From the IMG/VR virus record IMGVR_UViG_3300046680_000396, positions 1 to 46,506 of that record: 46,506 nt of DNA, one strand, 5' to 3'. Within the stretch, counting starts at the first letter, position 1. Every line of letters starts with the position of its first letter. Made by a program: the position numbers and the translations under genes. Shown piece by piece: positions 5,878 through 12,630 of this stretch. The DNA is from a virus. A model generated the notes under the pieces. That model searched no databases. It was not told where the DNA came from and saw only the letters and a list, made by a program, of their open reading frames with translations.

Positions 5878-6010
5878 GCCCGCGTTTCTGGGGCCGTTTC
5901 GTTCGCCGCTTTCGAGAACCCGTTTTGCGGCCCATTTTCAGGGCCGTTTTGAGGGCCATTTTCGAGCCCCTTTTAGAGCCCGCTTCTGGGGCCGTTCCTC
6001 GGGGCTGTAT
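5878..6010 (+). repeat. Degenerate ~12-bp periodic repeat
   Basis: About ten imperfect units of the type GGGCCGTTTTGA, for example at 5941-5952 and 5953-5964, with spacing 11-14 nt. The units alternate a GC block and a T-run, unlike the surrounding sequence. One frame reads a repeated Arg-Phe tetrapeptide without a plausible start. Confidence 0.6.
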
Positions 6011-6130
6011 CCCTGGGCCTGTGGTGCCGGATGCCGACCGGCGAGCCCGGTCCCGTGGTGGGTTGTTGCGGGCCGGGTCGTGGCCCGCGTAGTGGCGCTG
6101 CCGCAGCGGCGTTGAGCTGGGGGCATGGTT

Positions 6131-6160
6131 CCACGGGTTGCTTTACAGCTTCCGGCCGGC
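6131..6160 (+). repeat. Dispersed GCTTTAMAGC element, copy 6
   Basis: CCACGG (one mismatch), 3 nt, GCTTTACAGC, 5 nt, GCCGGC; non-coding. Confidence 0.85.
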
Positions 6161-6186
6161 GCGGCTCATGCGTGTTCGTCGACGAA

Positions 6187-6218
6187 CCGCGGCGCCTGCT
6201 TTAAAGCTTCCGGCCGGC
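6187..6218 (+). repeat. Dispersed GCTTTAMAGC element, copy 7 (three-part)
   Basis: CCGCGG, 5 nt, GCTTTAAAGC, 5 nt, GCCGGC. Core starts 58 bp after that of copy 6, the closest pair in the window. In this copy the three palindromes are evenly spaced. Confidence 0.9.
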
Positions 6219-6647
6219 ACGGCGGTGCGCGTCGTGCGGCAGCTCGGTTACGCGAATGCCATTCGCGGCGGGGCGCCAGGTGTTCCCGGTGTGCCGTGGG
6301 AGACCGGTCGAAGCCGGGCTGACCGGCGCGACCGCGTCGGCTGTAGGCCGCTGGCCGCTGACCCTACTCAGCCAAAAAATTTTCGGCTTGGTCTCTCTCG
6401 TCGGCCCGTCCGCGCGCGGGCAACAAACTACCCCGTGTCACAGCCCGATATGGCTCGCCATGATCTGACCGGGAATGCGAGTCATTGTCATGGATATCCG
6501 TTTCAGGGCATAGGAGTGCCTATGTAAACCAGGGCTGAAAGTGATTTCGGGCGGCCCTTACAAAAGCGCTCTCGGGGCCTTCCGATACCGCATCCGACCA
6601 GCATTGCACTCCCATAACCGCAGGTCAAACCCTATTCCGTTCCTCCC

Positions 6648-6698
6648 TTGACACGCTTTAAAGCGTTCGTGCATCGTCTTGTCTCGCCAGCAAGACAC
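6648..6698 (+). promoter_or_regulatory. Early-type promoter and tagged leader, SprT gene
   Basis: TTGACA (6648-6653), then GCTTTAAAGC (6655-6664) in the spacer; the -10 is poor (CATCGT near 6672). CGCCAGCAAGACAC begins at 6685, near the predicted 5' end. Same architecture as 7867 and 9538. Confidence 0.6.
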
Positions 6699-6727
6699 TC
6701 CACCCGGCCCGAACGGAAGGAACGCAC

Positions 6728-7807
6728 ATGCCTAGCGCATACAAGACTCGTGAGGCTTGGTTGCACGCGGCTCGGAAGCTCATGATGAAGCGATTCGAGC
6801 GGGCCGGGGTCGAAGTGCCAACCGACGTGCATATCAGCGTCGGTTTCAAGCCTGGCGGCGGGCCGGAATCCGCAAAGGTCATGGGGTGCTGCTATGTGCG
6901 GCTCGCGTCCTCTGGCAACGTGAACGAGATTTTCGTCTCTCCCGAGTGGGATAATCCCGCTGACGTGCTGGAAACCCTCGCGCATGAACTGATTCACGCC
7001 GCATCGGACTGCCAGGACGGGCACGGCCCCGGTTTCAAGCGGGATGCTCTCGCGTTCGGGTTCCTGTCGCCGATGACGTCCACCCCTGCCAGTGATGAGC
7101 TGAAGTGCTTCCTTCGCCTGGTCGCGGCCACCGTGGGGCCGTTCCCTCACTCGGCTACACGCATCATGGCGCTCAAGCGCCGTCCGAAGAATGACCCCGT
7201 GAAGCCTGACGGGAACGCGTCGGCTGACGGCGGCGACGGCGGAAAGCAGCACTCCGGGCGCCCTAAGCAGAACACGGCGATGCTCAAGCTTGAGTGCATC
7301 AATCCGGGTTGCGGTTTCATCGCGCGTGCCACGGCGAAAAACCTTGACCTCGGTATGCCTATCTGCGCATGCGGTACGCCGCTCTCGTCTCCGCAGTACG
7401 CGGAAGTGCTGGCGGATCGTTGGTATGCGCCGCATCCGCATTACGGCGGCCCGCGCCCGGATTACTTGGTTGAGGCAGAGGTCAAGGCGATGGAACAGGG
7501 TTTGGAGAAGCGGCGCGAGTGGTCGCGGGCACGCGGTTTCCTTCCCGCGCTCGGCGCAGCCGTCGCCACTGCCGTTAAGACGGTCGCTAAGGGCGCCCCT
7601 AAGCGGCTCATTCCCGCGACCGTCGTTAAGGCTCTCGACAGTGCGCGTGAGGCTGCCGATTGGGTCGCGTGGATGCCGTACCCGTCCACCTTGGGCGACG
7701 CAGCGCGGTACCCGGAAGACGCGCTAGAGGTCTGGGAAACGGCGGAAGCCCTAGCGGAGCGGGTTTCTGCGTTGGATGACGCGCTAAGCGCTCTCCTGCC
7801 TGCCTAG
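6728..7807 (+). CDS. SprT-like zinc metalloprotease domain protein
   Basis: 359 residues from ATG 6728, ribosome site GGAAGGA. Residues 82-91 read ETLAHELIHA, the HExxH zinc-protease signature (His86, Glu87, His90). GHGPGF near residue 98 supplies the third ligand expected in SprT/Spartan-like proteins. A four-cysteine ribbon follows (CINPGC then CACG, about residues 184-220), then a helical C-terminal half that I cannot assign. SprT-like proteases act on DNA-bound or DNA-crosslinked proteins. In a phage early region it could clear host proteins from DNA; this is inference. It is the first gene of a + strand early block and ends at a strong terminator. Confidence 0.75.
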   Translation: MPSAYKTREAWLHAARKLMMKRFERAGVEVPTDVHISVGFKPGGGPESAKVMGCCYVRLASSGNVNEIFVSPEWDNPADVLETLAHELIHAASDCQDGHGPGFKRDALAFGFLSPMTSTPASDELKCFLRLVAATVGPFPHSATRIMALKRRPKNDPVKPDGNASADGGDGGKQHSGRPKQNTAMLKLECINPGCGFIARATAKNLDLGMPICACGTPLSSPQYAEVLADRWYAPHPHYGGPRPDYLVEAEVKAMEQGLEKRREWSRARGFLPALGAAVATAVKTVAKGAPKRLIPATVVKALDSAREAADWVAWMPYPSTLGDAARYPEDALEVWETAEALAERVSALDDALSALLPA

Positions 7808-7812
7808 CGGTT

Positions 7813-7846
7813 AGCGGGCTAAGACCAGGGTCTTAGCCCGCTTTCC
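7813..7846 (+). terminator. Intrinsic terminator after the SprT-like gene
   Basis: AGCGGGCTAAGAC, short loop, GTCTTAGCCCGCT, then TTCCC. Perfect 13-bp stem, weak T tract. Confidence 0.75.
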
Positions 7847-7866
7847 CTACCCCTAGTGTTACGCCC

Positions 7867-7914
7867 TTGACGCACGCTTTAAAGCGTGCCAAGCTTGGCC
7901 TGCCAGCAAGACAC
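7867..7914 (+). promoter_or_regulatory. Early-type promoter with palindromic operator and tagged leader
   Basis: TTGACG (7867-7872) followed by a perfect 18-bp palindrome with the GCTTTAAAGC core (7872-7889) filling the spacer; CAAGCT at 7890-7895 is a poor -10. TGCCAGCAAGACAC (7901-7914) starts at about +1. The palindrome position suggests repression by blocking polymerase. Confidence 0.65.
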
Positions 7915-7938
7915 AAGCACTAACCGGAAGGTAAGACG

Positions 7939-8553
7939 ATGAGCGTTTCGACCGGCACCTACTACCCGAACCGTCCGGGCGCGCGGACTCTCGCGGAAGC
8001 GCGGGCAATGTATATCGGTCACGAGCCGGTTTCCGGGCAGATGGCGCCGGATGGCACGGCTACCGTGTTCGTCGGCTGCCGCATTGCTTACAACGGTCCG
8101 GCGCCGGAAAGCGTCAACACCCCGGGCGAGTTTCACGACTGGATTGTGACCGTCGCCGAGACGTTCGCGAACGGGCCGGAAGAGGTTGAGGACAACGCGG
8201 ACGCGCTGACGGAAACCGAGATAGCGAACCTTAAGGGAACGCGCTACCTCGCCGCTTTCGTCGATGCGAACTACGGCATGCCGCAAGATGACCGCGCACA
8301 CGAATTGTTTCGCTCGATCGGCGAAGCCAAGGATGCGCTTTGGCGTCGGGCCGTTGACCGTGAATCCCGCGTGCGCTACGTGGATACGGCACTTGACGCG
8401 GACCTGTGGACGCGCTTCCCGAGTGTGACCGATGACGCCGAGATCATGCTTTACGCCTTCGACGTGGTGAACGGTGAGATTGTCCGCGAGGAATACCCGA
8501 CGCATCGCCTGTTCATGGGGCCGCGTGGTGGCATCAAGGTTGAGCGGCTTTAA
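7939..8553 (+). CDS. Hypothetical early protein
   Basis: 204 residues from ATG 7939, ribosome site GGAAGG. An acidic centre (ANGPEEVEDNADALTETEI) is followed by a helical part and a strand-rich end. No signal peptide or known motif. The TAA stop is inside a GCTTTAAAGC core (8547-8556), which lacks the GCCGGC arm. Likely early or takeover function from its promoter class; not recognised. Confidence 0.7.
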   Translation: MSVSTGTYYPNRPGARTLAEARAMYIGHEPVSGQMAPDGTATVFVGCRIAYNGPAPESVNTPGEFHDWIVTVAETFANGPEEVEDNADALTETEIANLKGTRYLAAFVDANYGMPQDDRAHELFRSIGEAKDALWRRAVDRESRVRYVDTALDADLWTRFPSVTDDAEIMLYAFDVVNGEIVREEYPTHRLFMGPRGGIKVERL

Positions 8554-8625
8554 AGCGCTGCCTTAGGCACAGCTCCCGCTGTGCTTAGGACAGTGCGGTA
8601 AACCCGCACGCTGCCAGCAAGTCAC
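8547..8625 (+). promoter_or_regulatory. Structured leader with small-RNA complementary tag
   Basis: After a GCTTTAAAGC core (8547-8556) come two hairpins: GCACAGC/GCTGTGC (8567-8584) and GTGCGG/CCGCAC (8593-8609). Then TGCCAGCAAGTCAC (8612-8625), a perfect 14-nt reverse complement of small RNA A (866-879). No TTGAC promoter is seen, so this may be an intra-operon leader. Confidence 0.55.
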
Positions 8626-8642
8626 CCCCGGAAGGATCAGCA

Positions 8643-9074
8643 ATGACCATCACTTTCGCCCGCGCGACGCGCGAGTATCACGCGCACATCAAGACGTGCG
8701 AATGCGGACAGCGTATGGAGCGGTGCGCGCGCGGCGAGCGGCTGCACACGGTCTATCGGACAGTCCTTGACGCGAACGCGGCCGGTGAGCACGCGGAAGC
8801 CGTGGCGGCCGGACGCGAGATCACGATAGGCAACAGCATTCCGGCGGCCTGGTTCCGGTCGCGCCTCAAGCGGTACGCGCTTCTGTCGGACACCTCGGCG
8901 AATGCCGCTGAAAACGTCCGGGAAGTCGCCGCCCGTGCGCAGGCTACGCCGTTCCGCATGGCCTGGTATGAGTTCGCGCACGTCTACGCCGCCGTTCACA
9001 AGGTTTGGAGCATGGAAACCGACCTTGACCGCGCGAACCGCGCAGCCGTCCTTAGCGCGCTGAAGGGGTTCTGA
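8643..9074 (+). CDS. Hypothetical early protein
   Basis: 143 residues from ATG 8643, with GGAAGGA 7 nt upstream. The N-terminus carries CECGQRMERC, a possible metal site with the nearby His residues. The rest is predominantly helical and basic. No assigned family. One nucleotide separates it from the next gene, so the two are co-translated. Confidence 0.7.
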   Translation: MTITFARATREYHAHIKTCECGQRMERCARGERLHTVYRTVLDANAAGEHAEAVAAGREITIGNSIPAAWFRSRLKRYALLSDTSANAAENVREVAARAQATPFRMAWYEFAHVYAAVHKVWSMETDLDRANRAAVLSALKGF

Positions 9075-9075
9075 C

Positions 9076-9474
9076 ATGAAGTCTTGGAACTACGACGCTC
9101 CGAAGATGGCGCTTGATGTCCGCGTGGACTATTTCGTCTCTCTGTTCGGGCCGGACGGTACCGAGATCTACGAAACTCGGCGCATCCACCCGGCGGAAAT
9201 CCGCTCACTGCGCGCGGACCGCGCGAACCTCGCGACAACCGGGTTCCGGACCAAAGCTGAGCGGCGCGTAACCACACGGTGGGTTGAAGCCTGCCACTAC
9301 TGCCAGGCTCGCCCATGCATAACCGAGTGGGACTGTGACGGCCCTTACATGCGCGTCATCTGTGATGACCCGCAGTGCAACCGGGGCGCCAATCTCGATA
9401 ACTCGGATTGGGTCGCGGGCAAGGGGCCGCTTTGGGGGCCGGAACATCCCGAGTGGCAGGCAACAGCGGCCTAA
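9076..9474 (+). CDS. Hypothetical early protein with cysteine motifs
   Basis: 132 residues from ATG 9076. The N-terminal part resembles a small beta domain (LDVRVDYFVSLFGPDGTEIY). The C-terminal part has CHYCQARPC, CDGPYMRVICDDPQC and could bind one or two zinc ions. Ends at a perfect terminator. Function unknown. Confidence 0.7.
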   Translation: MKSWNYDAPKMALDVRVDYFVSLFGPDGTEIYETRRIHPAEIRSLRADRANLATTGFRTKAERRVTTRWVEACHYCQARPCITEWDCDGPYMRVICDDPQCNRGANLDNSDWVAGKGPLWGPEHPEWQATAA

Positions 9475-9486
9475 GACGCGAACAGG

Positions 9487-9514
9487 GGGCTAGGGCATAC
9501 CGCCCTAGCCCTTT
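9487..9514 (+). terminator. Intrinsic terminator
   Basis: GGGCTAGGGC, 5-nt loop, GCCCTAGCCC, then TTTCGC. Confidence 0.85.
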
Positions 9515-9537
9515 CGCATGACCTGACTCTTACGCCC

Positions 9538-9587
9538 TTGACGCACGCTTTAAAGCCGTGGTTAGCTATCGACTGCCAGCAAGACAC
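9538..9587 (+). promoter_or_regulatory. Early-type promoter and tagged leader
   Basis: TTGACG (9538-9543), GCTTTAAAGC core (9547-9556) in the spacer, TTAGCT (9562-9567) as -10. TGCCAGCAAGACAC (9574-9587) begins at about +1. Same cassette as 7867. Confidence 0.7.
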
Positions 9588-9604
9588 ACCAGGGAAGGGA
9601 AGCT

Positions 9605-9973
9605 ATGAGCGAGTATCAAACCCGGTTCGGGTACATCTACGCGACGTTCACCACGCGCGGCCAAATGCCGCATGAGGCCGAGGTCACGGTTTGCATAGAC
9701 GACGCAACCAACCGCCCTCACACATGGGGCGCGTTCGCCGTGGCCATTGCTGATGAGTCACAGGAGGGTTTGAACGTGGCGCTTACGGCTGCCACGGACC
9801 ACATGACCCGTACCTACGGCGTGTGCGGCATGACGTGGGTTCCGCAGTGGGATGGTTCCTACCTCGGCTGCCAGTGGCACCCCGAAACGATGCGGCCGGT
9901 TAACGGTCGCATCCGCCCCGGCTCGTTTCACGTCGGCTCTGTCCGGCCGGAACACGGACGGCGGTCCCGCTAA
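9605..9973 (+). CDS. Hypothetical early protein
   Basis: 122 residues from ATG 9605, ribosome site GGGAAGGGAAG. Beta-rich N-terminus (QTRFGYIYATFTTRG) with no known domain. The stop overlaps the next ATG (TAATG), so its expression is coupled to the AT-hook membrane protein. Confidence 0.7.
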   Translation: MSEYQTRFGYIYATFTTRGQMPHEAEVTVCIDDATNRPHTWGAFAVAIADESQEGLNVALTAATDHMTRTYGVCGMTWVPQWDGSYLGCQWHPETMRPVNGRIRPGSFHVGSVRPEHGRRSR

Positions 9974-10185
9974 TGGCATGGGTCGCATTCTTCGCAGTGG
10001 TCGCACTCGGGTTCTACGCCACGCGGGCAAAGGTCAAGGACGCGGAACGGATCACCGCTCAAGAGCAGGCACGTGAGCAAGCGGCCAAGTACGCAGAAGC
10101 GCGAGCGCTGAAAGAAGCGGAAGAGATCAGGGCTCGTCAACCGGCGCCCCGCCGGGGGAGGCCACGTAAGACCACAACCCCATAG
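9973..10185 (+). CDS. Membrane-anchored AT-hook protein
   Basis: 70 residues from ATG 9973 (TAATG overlap). Residues 1-16 (MAWVAFFAVVALGFYA) form one membrane segment. Residues 20-57 are a charged helix rich in Ala, Glu, Lys and Arg, likely a coiled coil. The C-terminus RRGRPRKTTTP contains a textbook AT-hook (core RGRPRK) that inserts into the minor groove of AT-rich DNA. The layout suggests a tether between the membrane and AT-tract DNA, perhaps phage or host DNA at replication or takeover. No family known to me has this exact form. Confidence 0.7.
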   Translation: MAWVAFFAVVALGFYATRAKVKDAERITAQEQAREQAAKYAEARALKEAEEIRARQPAPRRGRPRKTTTP

Positions 10186-10198
10186 CGAGCAACAGAAA

Positions 10199-10223
10199 GG
10201 ACCCTCTCCGGAGGGTCCTTTTT
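10199..10223 (+). terminator. Intrinsic terminator
   Basis: GGACCCTC, 4-nt loop, GAGGGTCC, then TTTTT. Ends the + strand early block. Confidence 0.9.
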
Positions 10224-10313
10224 CGTGCCCTGAAACAGCCGCCTAGCCAAACGCCCGGAGAGCAATTCTAAGCCCCGGCCGGCCTGGGTTCGCTTGACCG
10301 GGTACCCAAGAGA

Positions 10314-10336
10314 CGAGAAAAGCCCCCCACGGGGCT
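10314..10336 (-). terminator. Minus-strand intrinsic terminator
   Basis: AGCCCC/GGGGCT stem with a 4-nt loop and TTTTCTC on the minus strand; ends the 11.6-10.4 kb minus operon, back to back with the preceding block. Confidence 0.8.
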
Positions 10337-10364
10337 GTGAGGGGTCTTCCTTGGGGTATTTCGT

Positions 10365-10619
10365 CTAGCGGCCCATGCCGCGAATGATGAAATGAGGCGT
10401 GGGGGTCGTAGCCTCAACGGCTACCGCAAGCGGGTCATGTCCGCCGGGCAGCCCTCGAATCAGGGTCAGGGCCTTTTCTATGGCCTCCGTGGTGGACTCG
10501 GCATCTACGTGATAGCCAGTAACCATCCGACCATCGGAGGACATCGACCACACCCCTTCGACGTTGTCCGTTGCCTCCGCCGGGAGATCCCAAACGACCG
10601 TTACCGCGTAGTCCGTCAT
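10365..10619 (-). CDS. Hypothetical small protein
   Basis: 84 residues from ATG 10619. Reads as a ferredoxin-like alpha/beta unit (TDYAVTVVWDLPAEATDNVE, then TTEAIEKALTLIRGLPGG). No catalytic motif. It is separated from the upstream gene by a terminator, so it may be expressed at lower level or need read-through. Confidence 0.65.
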   Translation of the reverse strand: MTDYAVTVVWDLPAEATDNVEGVWSMSSDGRMVTGYHVDAESTTEAIEKALTLIRGLPGGHDPLAVAVEATTPTPHFIIRGMGR

Positions 10620-10642
10620 GCCGCCATCCTGCCAGAAACACA

Positions 10643-10671
10643 GAAAGGACCACCCCGGTTAGGGGTGGTCC
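10643..10671 (-). terminator. Minus-strand intrinsic terminator within operon
   Basis: GGACCACCCC, 5-nt loop, GGGGTGGTCC, then TTTC on the minus strand. Confidence 0.8.
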
Positions 10672-10679
10672 TCACACGC

Positions 10680-10689
10680 GCTTTACAGC
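10680..10689. repeat. Solitary GCTTTACAGC core
   Basis: Core with short flanking symmetry (CGC/GCG) but no GCCGGC arm; between a stop codon and a terminator. Confidence 0.5.
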
Positions 10690-10693
10690 GCGT

Positions 10694-10972
10694 CTACAGC
10701 TCCGAGAAATCGACTCCGAACAGTGCTAGCCAGTGGGACAAGCGGAGCACGTCCCGGACGCTCTCCGGATACGGGAAGCGCATGCGCGCCCGAACGGCTT
10801 CCGGCGTGTCCTGCCACCTATCGACCGGAACCCAAACCAGCCGAACCCGAGTAGCGACCTGTCCCGCGTTCCTGCCAGGCACGTACTCAGTCGTCACCTT
10901 GAACCCCTGTAAAGCGGCTATCTCGCAGAGCCGGTCAACGGCGGCGGGAATCTCGACCAGCCCGCCACTCAT
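10694..10972 (-). CDS. Hypothetical small protein
   Basis: 92 residues from ATG 10972, overlapping the previous stop (ATGA). Helical N-terminus (VEIPAAVDRLCEIAALQGFK), then strands and a Trp-rich middle. No known family. A diverged core, CCTGTAAAGC, lies in the coding sequence at 10906-10915. Confidence 0.65.
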   Translation of the reverse strand: MSGGLVEIPAAVDRLCEIAALQGFKVTTEYVPGRNAGQVATRVRLVWVPVDRWQDTPEAVRARMRFPYPESVRDVLRLSHWLALFGVDFSEL

Positions 10973-11283
10973 CAGCAGACCACCCCGAACCGTTGAGCCT
11001 GCCGAACCTCGGCCGGTGAAAGCTCAATGTTCCCCACCACGCGACACCAGTAGGCACGGCCCGTAAGCCACCGGACAGGGTCCCGCAGGAACAGCCACAC
11101 GGCCCCGTAAGCGACCGGGACGGACGGGAAAGACCCCGGCAACAGGATGGTTCCCACCCGCGCCACCACAAAGCCGTTCCCGTCGGCTCCAAACGCGTTC
11201 ACCCGCGCTATCACCGAACCGTCCTCATACAGCTTGTGAACGCCCGGTTCCGTCTCACGCCACAAACGCGGAAGCGTGCTCAT
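10972..11283 (-). CDS. Hypothetical protein with one possible membrane segment
   Basis: 103 residues from ATG 11283; starts inside the previous stop (ATGA). A moderately hydrophobic segment near residues 45-68 (VGTILLPGSFPSVPVAYGAV) may be membrane-associated. No assigned family. Confidence 0.65.
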   Translation of the reverse strand: MSTLPRLWRETEPGVHKLYEDGSVIARVNAFGADGNGFVVARVGTILLPGSFPSVPVAYGAVWLFLRDPVRWLTGRAYWCRVVGNIELSPAEVRQAQRFGVVC

Positions 11284-11507
11284 GAGCAGTCGCCGCCCTT
11301 GAAACCGAACACGTTGCCGAAAAAGCCAGTCTCGCCCCTGGTCTCATACCCGATGCACTTACCGTGGCCGAGGTCAACGACCACACCCGCGTTACTGGGC
11401 TTCTGCCCATGCCACGTGCTGTAGCCGTACGTGAACCAGTGCCAGTGATGCACGTGGTGCGCATAGAGCACGTGCAAGAGAACCGACAGCGCGTGAAACC
11501 AAGACAT
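11280..11507 (-). CDS. Hypothetical small protein with His-rich N-terminus
   Basis: 75 residues from ATG 11507. The first 25 residues hold a hydrophobic stretch and a histidine cluster (LLHVLYAHHVHHWHWF). The rest is glycine-rich with two cysteines. Metal binding at or near the membrane is possible. First gene of the minus operon behind the promoter at 11577-11606. Confidence 0.6.
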   Translation of the reverse strand: MSWFHALSVLLHVLYAHHVHHWHWFTYGYSTWHGQKPSNAGVVVDLGHGKCIGYETRGETGFFGNVFGFKGGDCS

Positions 11508-11560
11508 GTGCTGTGCCTTCCGTGTGTGTTGTCCGGCGCCCCCTGGTCGGGGCGGCCGGT

Positions 11561-11606
11561 GTTGCTGGCAGGCACATGTCTAGGGCCAGCCGTAGCCACG
11601 CGTCAA
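11561..11606 (-). promoter_or_regulatory. Minus-strand CTTGACGC promoter with tagged leader
   Basis: On the minus strand: TTGACG (complement of 11601-11606), 18 nt, TAGACA (complement of 11577-11582). TGCCAGCAAC starts at 11570, about +1, one base short of the full tag. Drives the 11507-10365 operon. Confidence 0.65.
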
Positions 11607-11607
11607 G

Positions 11608-12345
11608 GGCGTAACACCCGCCATCCCATGAGACGCACATCACACACAACAGGTAGACCAATCCAACCGGCCACCCCAGGCCGGCATAGACATAACGCCA
11701 GGTCAGACAGCCCATAAAGGCCGGGGGGTCAACTAGACCACACCCCTACAGCCGTCGCCAGAAACGGCCAACAGGCAGCCGGACCAGGTAAAACGATAGC
11801 TAATGTCCCAATCGCCCTACCTTGCCCAACCCCAGAATGTCCTATTCAGTCCGGTTATCCACCGTATTGAAAGGTACTAACCCATAGGGGGTGTCAAAAG
11901 TGCATATGTATAGGTGTTCAAGACCTGCACAGCTTTATTTTTTTCTCCGCAGGTTGAACGGCCTTTGGTGGAATGGCACACCAGAAAGGCCCTCCCTGGT
12001 GAGGAGGGCCGTTTTCGCGACTCTCCGGCCCTGGGAGGGCCTTGAGCTCGATGTTTGCACGGCGTGAGGCCGTGCGTCAAGGGGGGATCAGTACGTGACG
12101 CAAGTCACACGGGTGTAGTTGTCACGGCTTCGGCCGCGTGACCCCTGTTTATTAAGTGAGGGGGTAAGGGGGAGGAGCGAAGCGACGACCCCGCAACCCC
12201 CGAACGACGAGACCTCATAGTCTTAGGCCCCTCCGGGGGCCTTATGACAGTGGTTAGTACTAAGAGCGCCCTCAGGCGCTCTATAGATAGAAGGTGGTTA
12301 GCCTTTCACGGCTGATACTAACCTCCGGCCGTTAGGGGTTTCGTC
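11608..12345. other. ~740-bp gap before HNH/terminase: candidate cos region
   Basis: No credible gene. It is less GC-rich around 11800-11960 and packed with small hairpins at 12120-12325, including TTAGTACTAA (12254-12263) and AGAGCGCC/GGCGCTCT (12263-12282). GGTACTAACC (11873-11882) and GGTTAGTAC (12252-12260) are inverted relative to each other. Position just upstream of HNH and TerS is where cos lies in many cos-type siphophages; the cut site cannot be placed. Confidence 0.4.
11988..12015 (+). terminator. Intrinsic terminator in the non-coding gap
   Basis: GGCCCTCC, 7-nt loop, GGAGGGCC, then GTTTT on the + strand. No gene precedes it, so it may end an untranslated RNA or stop read-through. 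Confidence 0.6.
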
Positions 12346-12624
12346 TTGCCTATGTCGATGTGCCGCCGTTGTCGGCGGCTAGTTCCCTTAGGTGAACCCT
12401 TCTGCTGGGAACACAAGGCGGCCGGTAGGTATTCGGCCGCATGGGCTGTTAACAGCCGAGCCGCTAGAGCGGCTAACCCGTTCTGTGTTAGGTGTGGGTC
12501 TGCCTCTGATCTCACGGCTGACCATATCGTTCCGCGCTCACGCGGCGGAACGGATGAGATGCATAACATCCAAGTCTTGTGCCGTCCGTGTAACACACGG
12601 AAGTACAACCGCCTGAGGGGGTGA
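12346..12624 (+). CDS. HNH endonuclease of the packaging module
   Basis: 92 residues if started at TTG 12346 (AGGGG about 8 nt upstream); ATG 12352 and 12358 are alternatives. CVRCG, then LTADHIVPRSRGGTDEMHNI, then LCRPCNTRK form a complete HNH fold with paired CxxC zinc ligands and the catalytic His in DHI. In many HK97-type phages an HNH protein next to the terminase is needed for cos cleavage. The gene contains a TTA leucine codon (12388-12390), which in Streptomyces needs the bldA tRNA. Confidence 0.88.
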   Translation: MPMSMCRRCRRLVPLGEPFCWEHKAAGRYSAAWAVNSRAARAANPFCVRCGSASDLTADHIVPRSRGGTDEMHNIQVLCRPCNTRKYNRLRG

Positions 12625-12630
12625 CATCTC

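Larger units (their letters stand above)
5827..6647. other. ~820 bp with no convincing gene
   Basis: Open frames here lack ribosome sites and have unlikely compositions. Contents: a short-period repeat (5878-6010), two dispersed elements (6131-6218), an AT-rich inverted repeat with AAAAAATTTT (6370-6388) and a 6-bp-arm inverted repeat CATAGG/CCTATG (6509-6524). A strong rightward promoter points into it. An origin, packaging or partition region, or an untranslated RNA, are possible. Confidence 0.5.

Noticed and set aside
5798-6115. 105-residue frame with Arg-Phe repeats
   Set aside because: Its start lies inside the divergent promoter palindrome and its sequence simply reflects the 12-bp DNA repeat.
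6138-6527. 129-residue frame in the left non-coding gap
   Set aside because: Starts within a dispersed element, no ribosome site, composition unlike real genes here.
11877-12080. 67-residue minus-strand frame behind a TTGACG-like box at about 12085
   Set aside because: It crosses a terminator stem and has no ribosome site; the box lacks a convincing -10.
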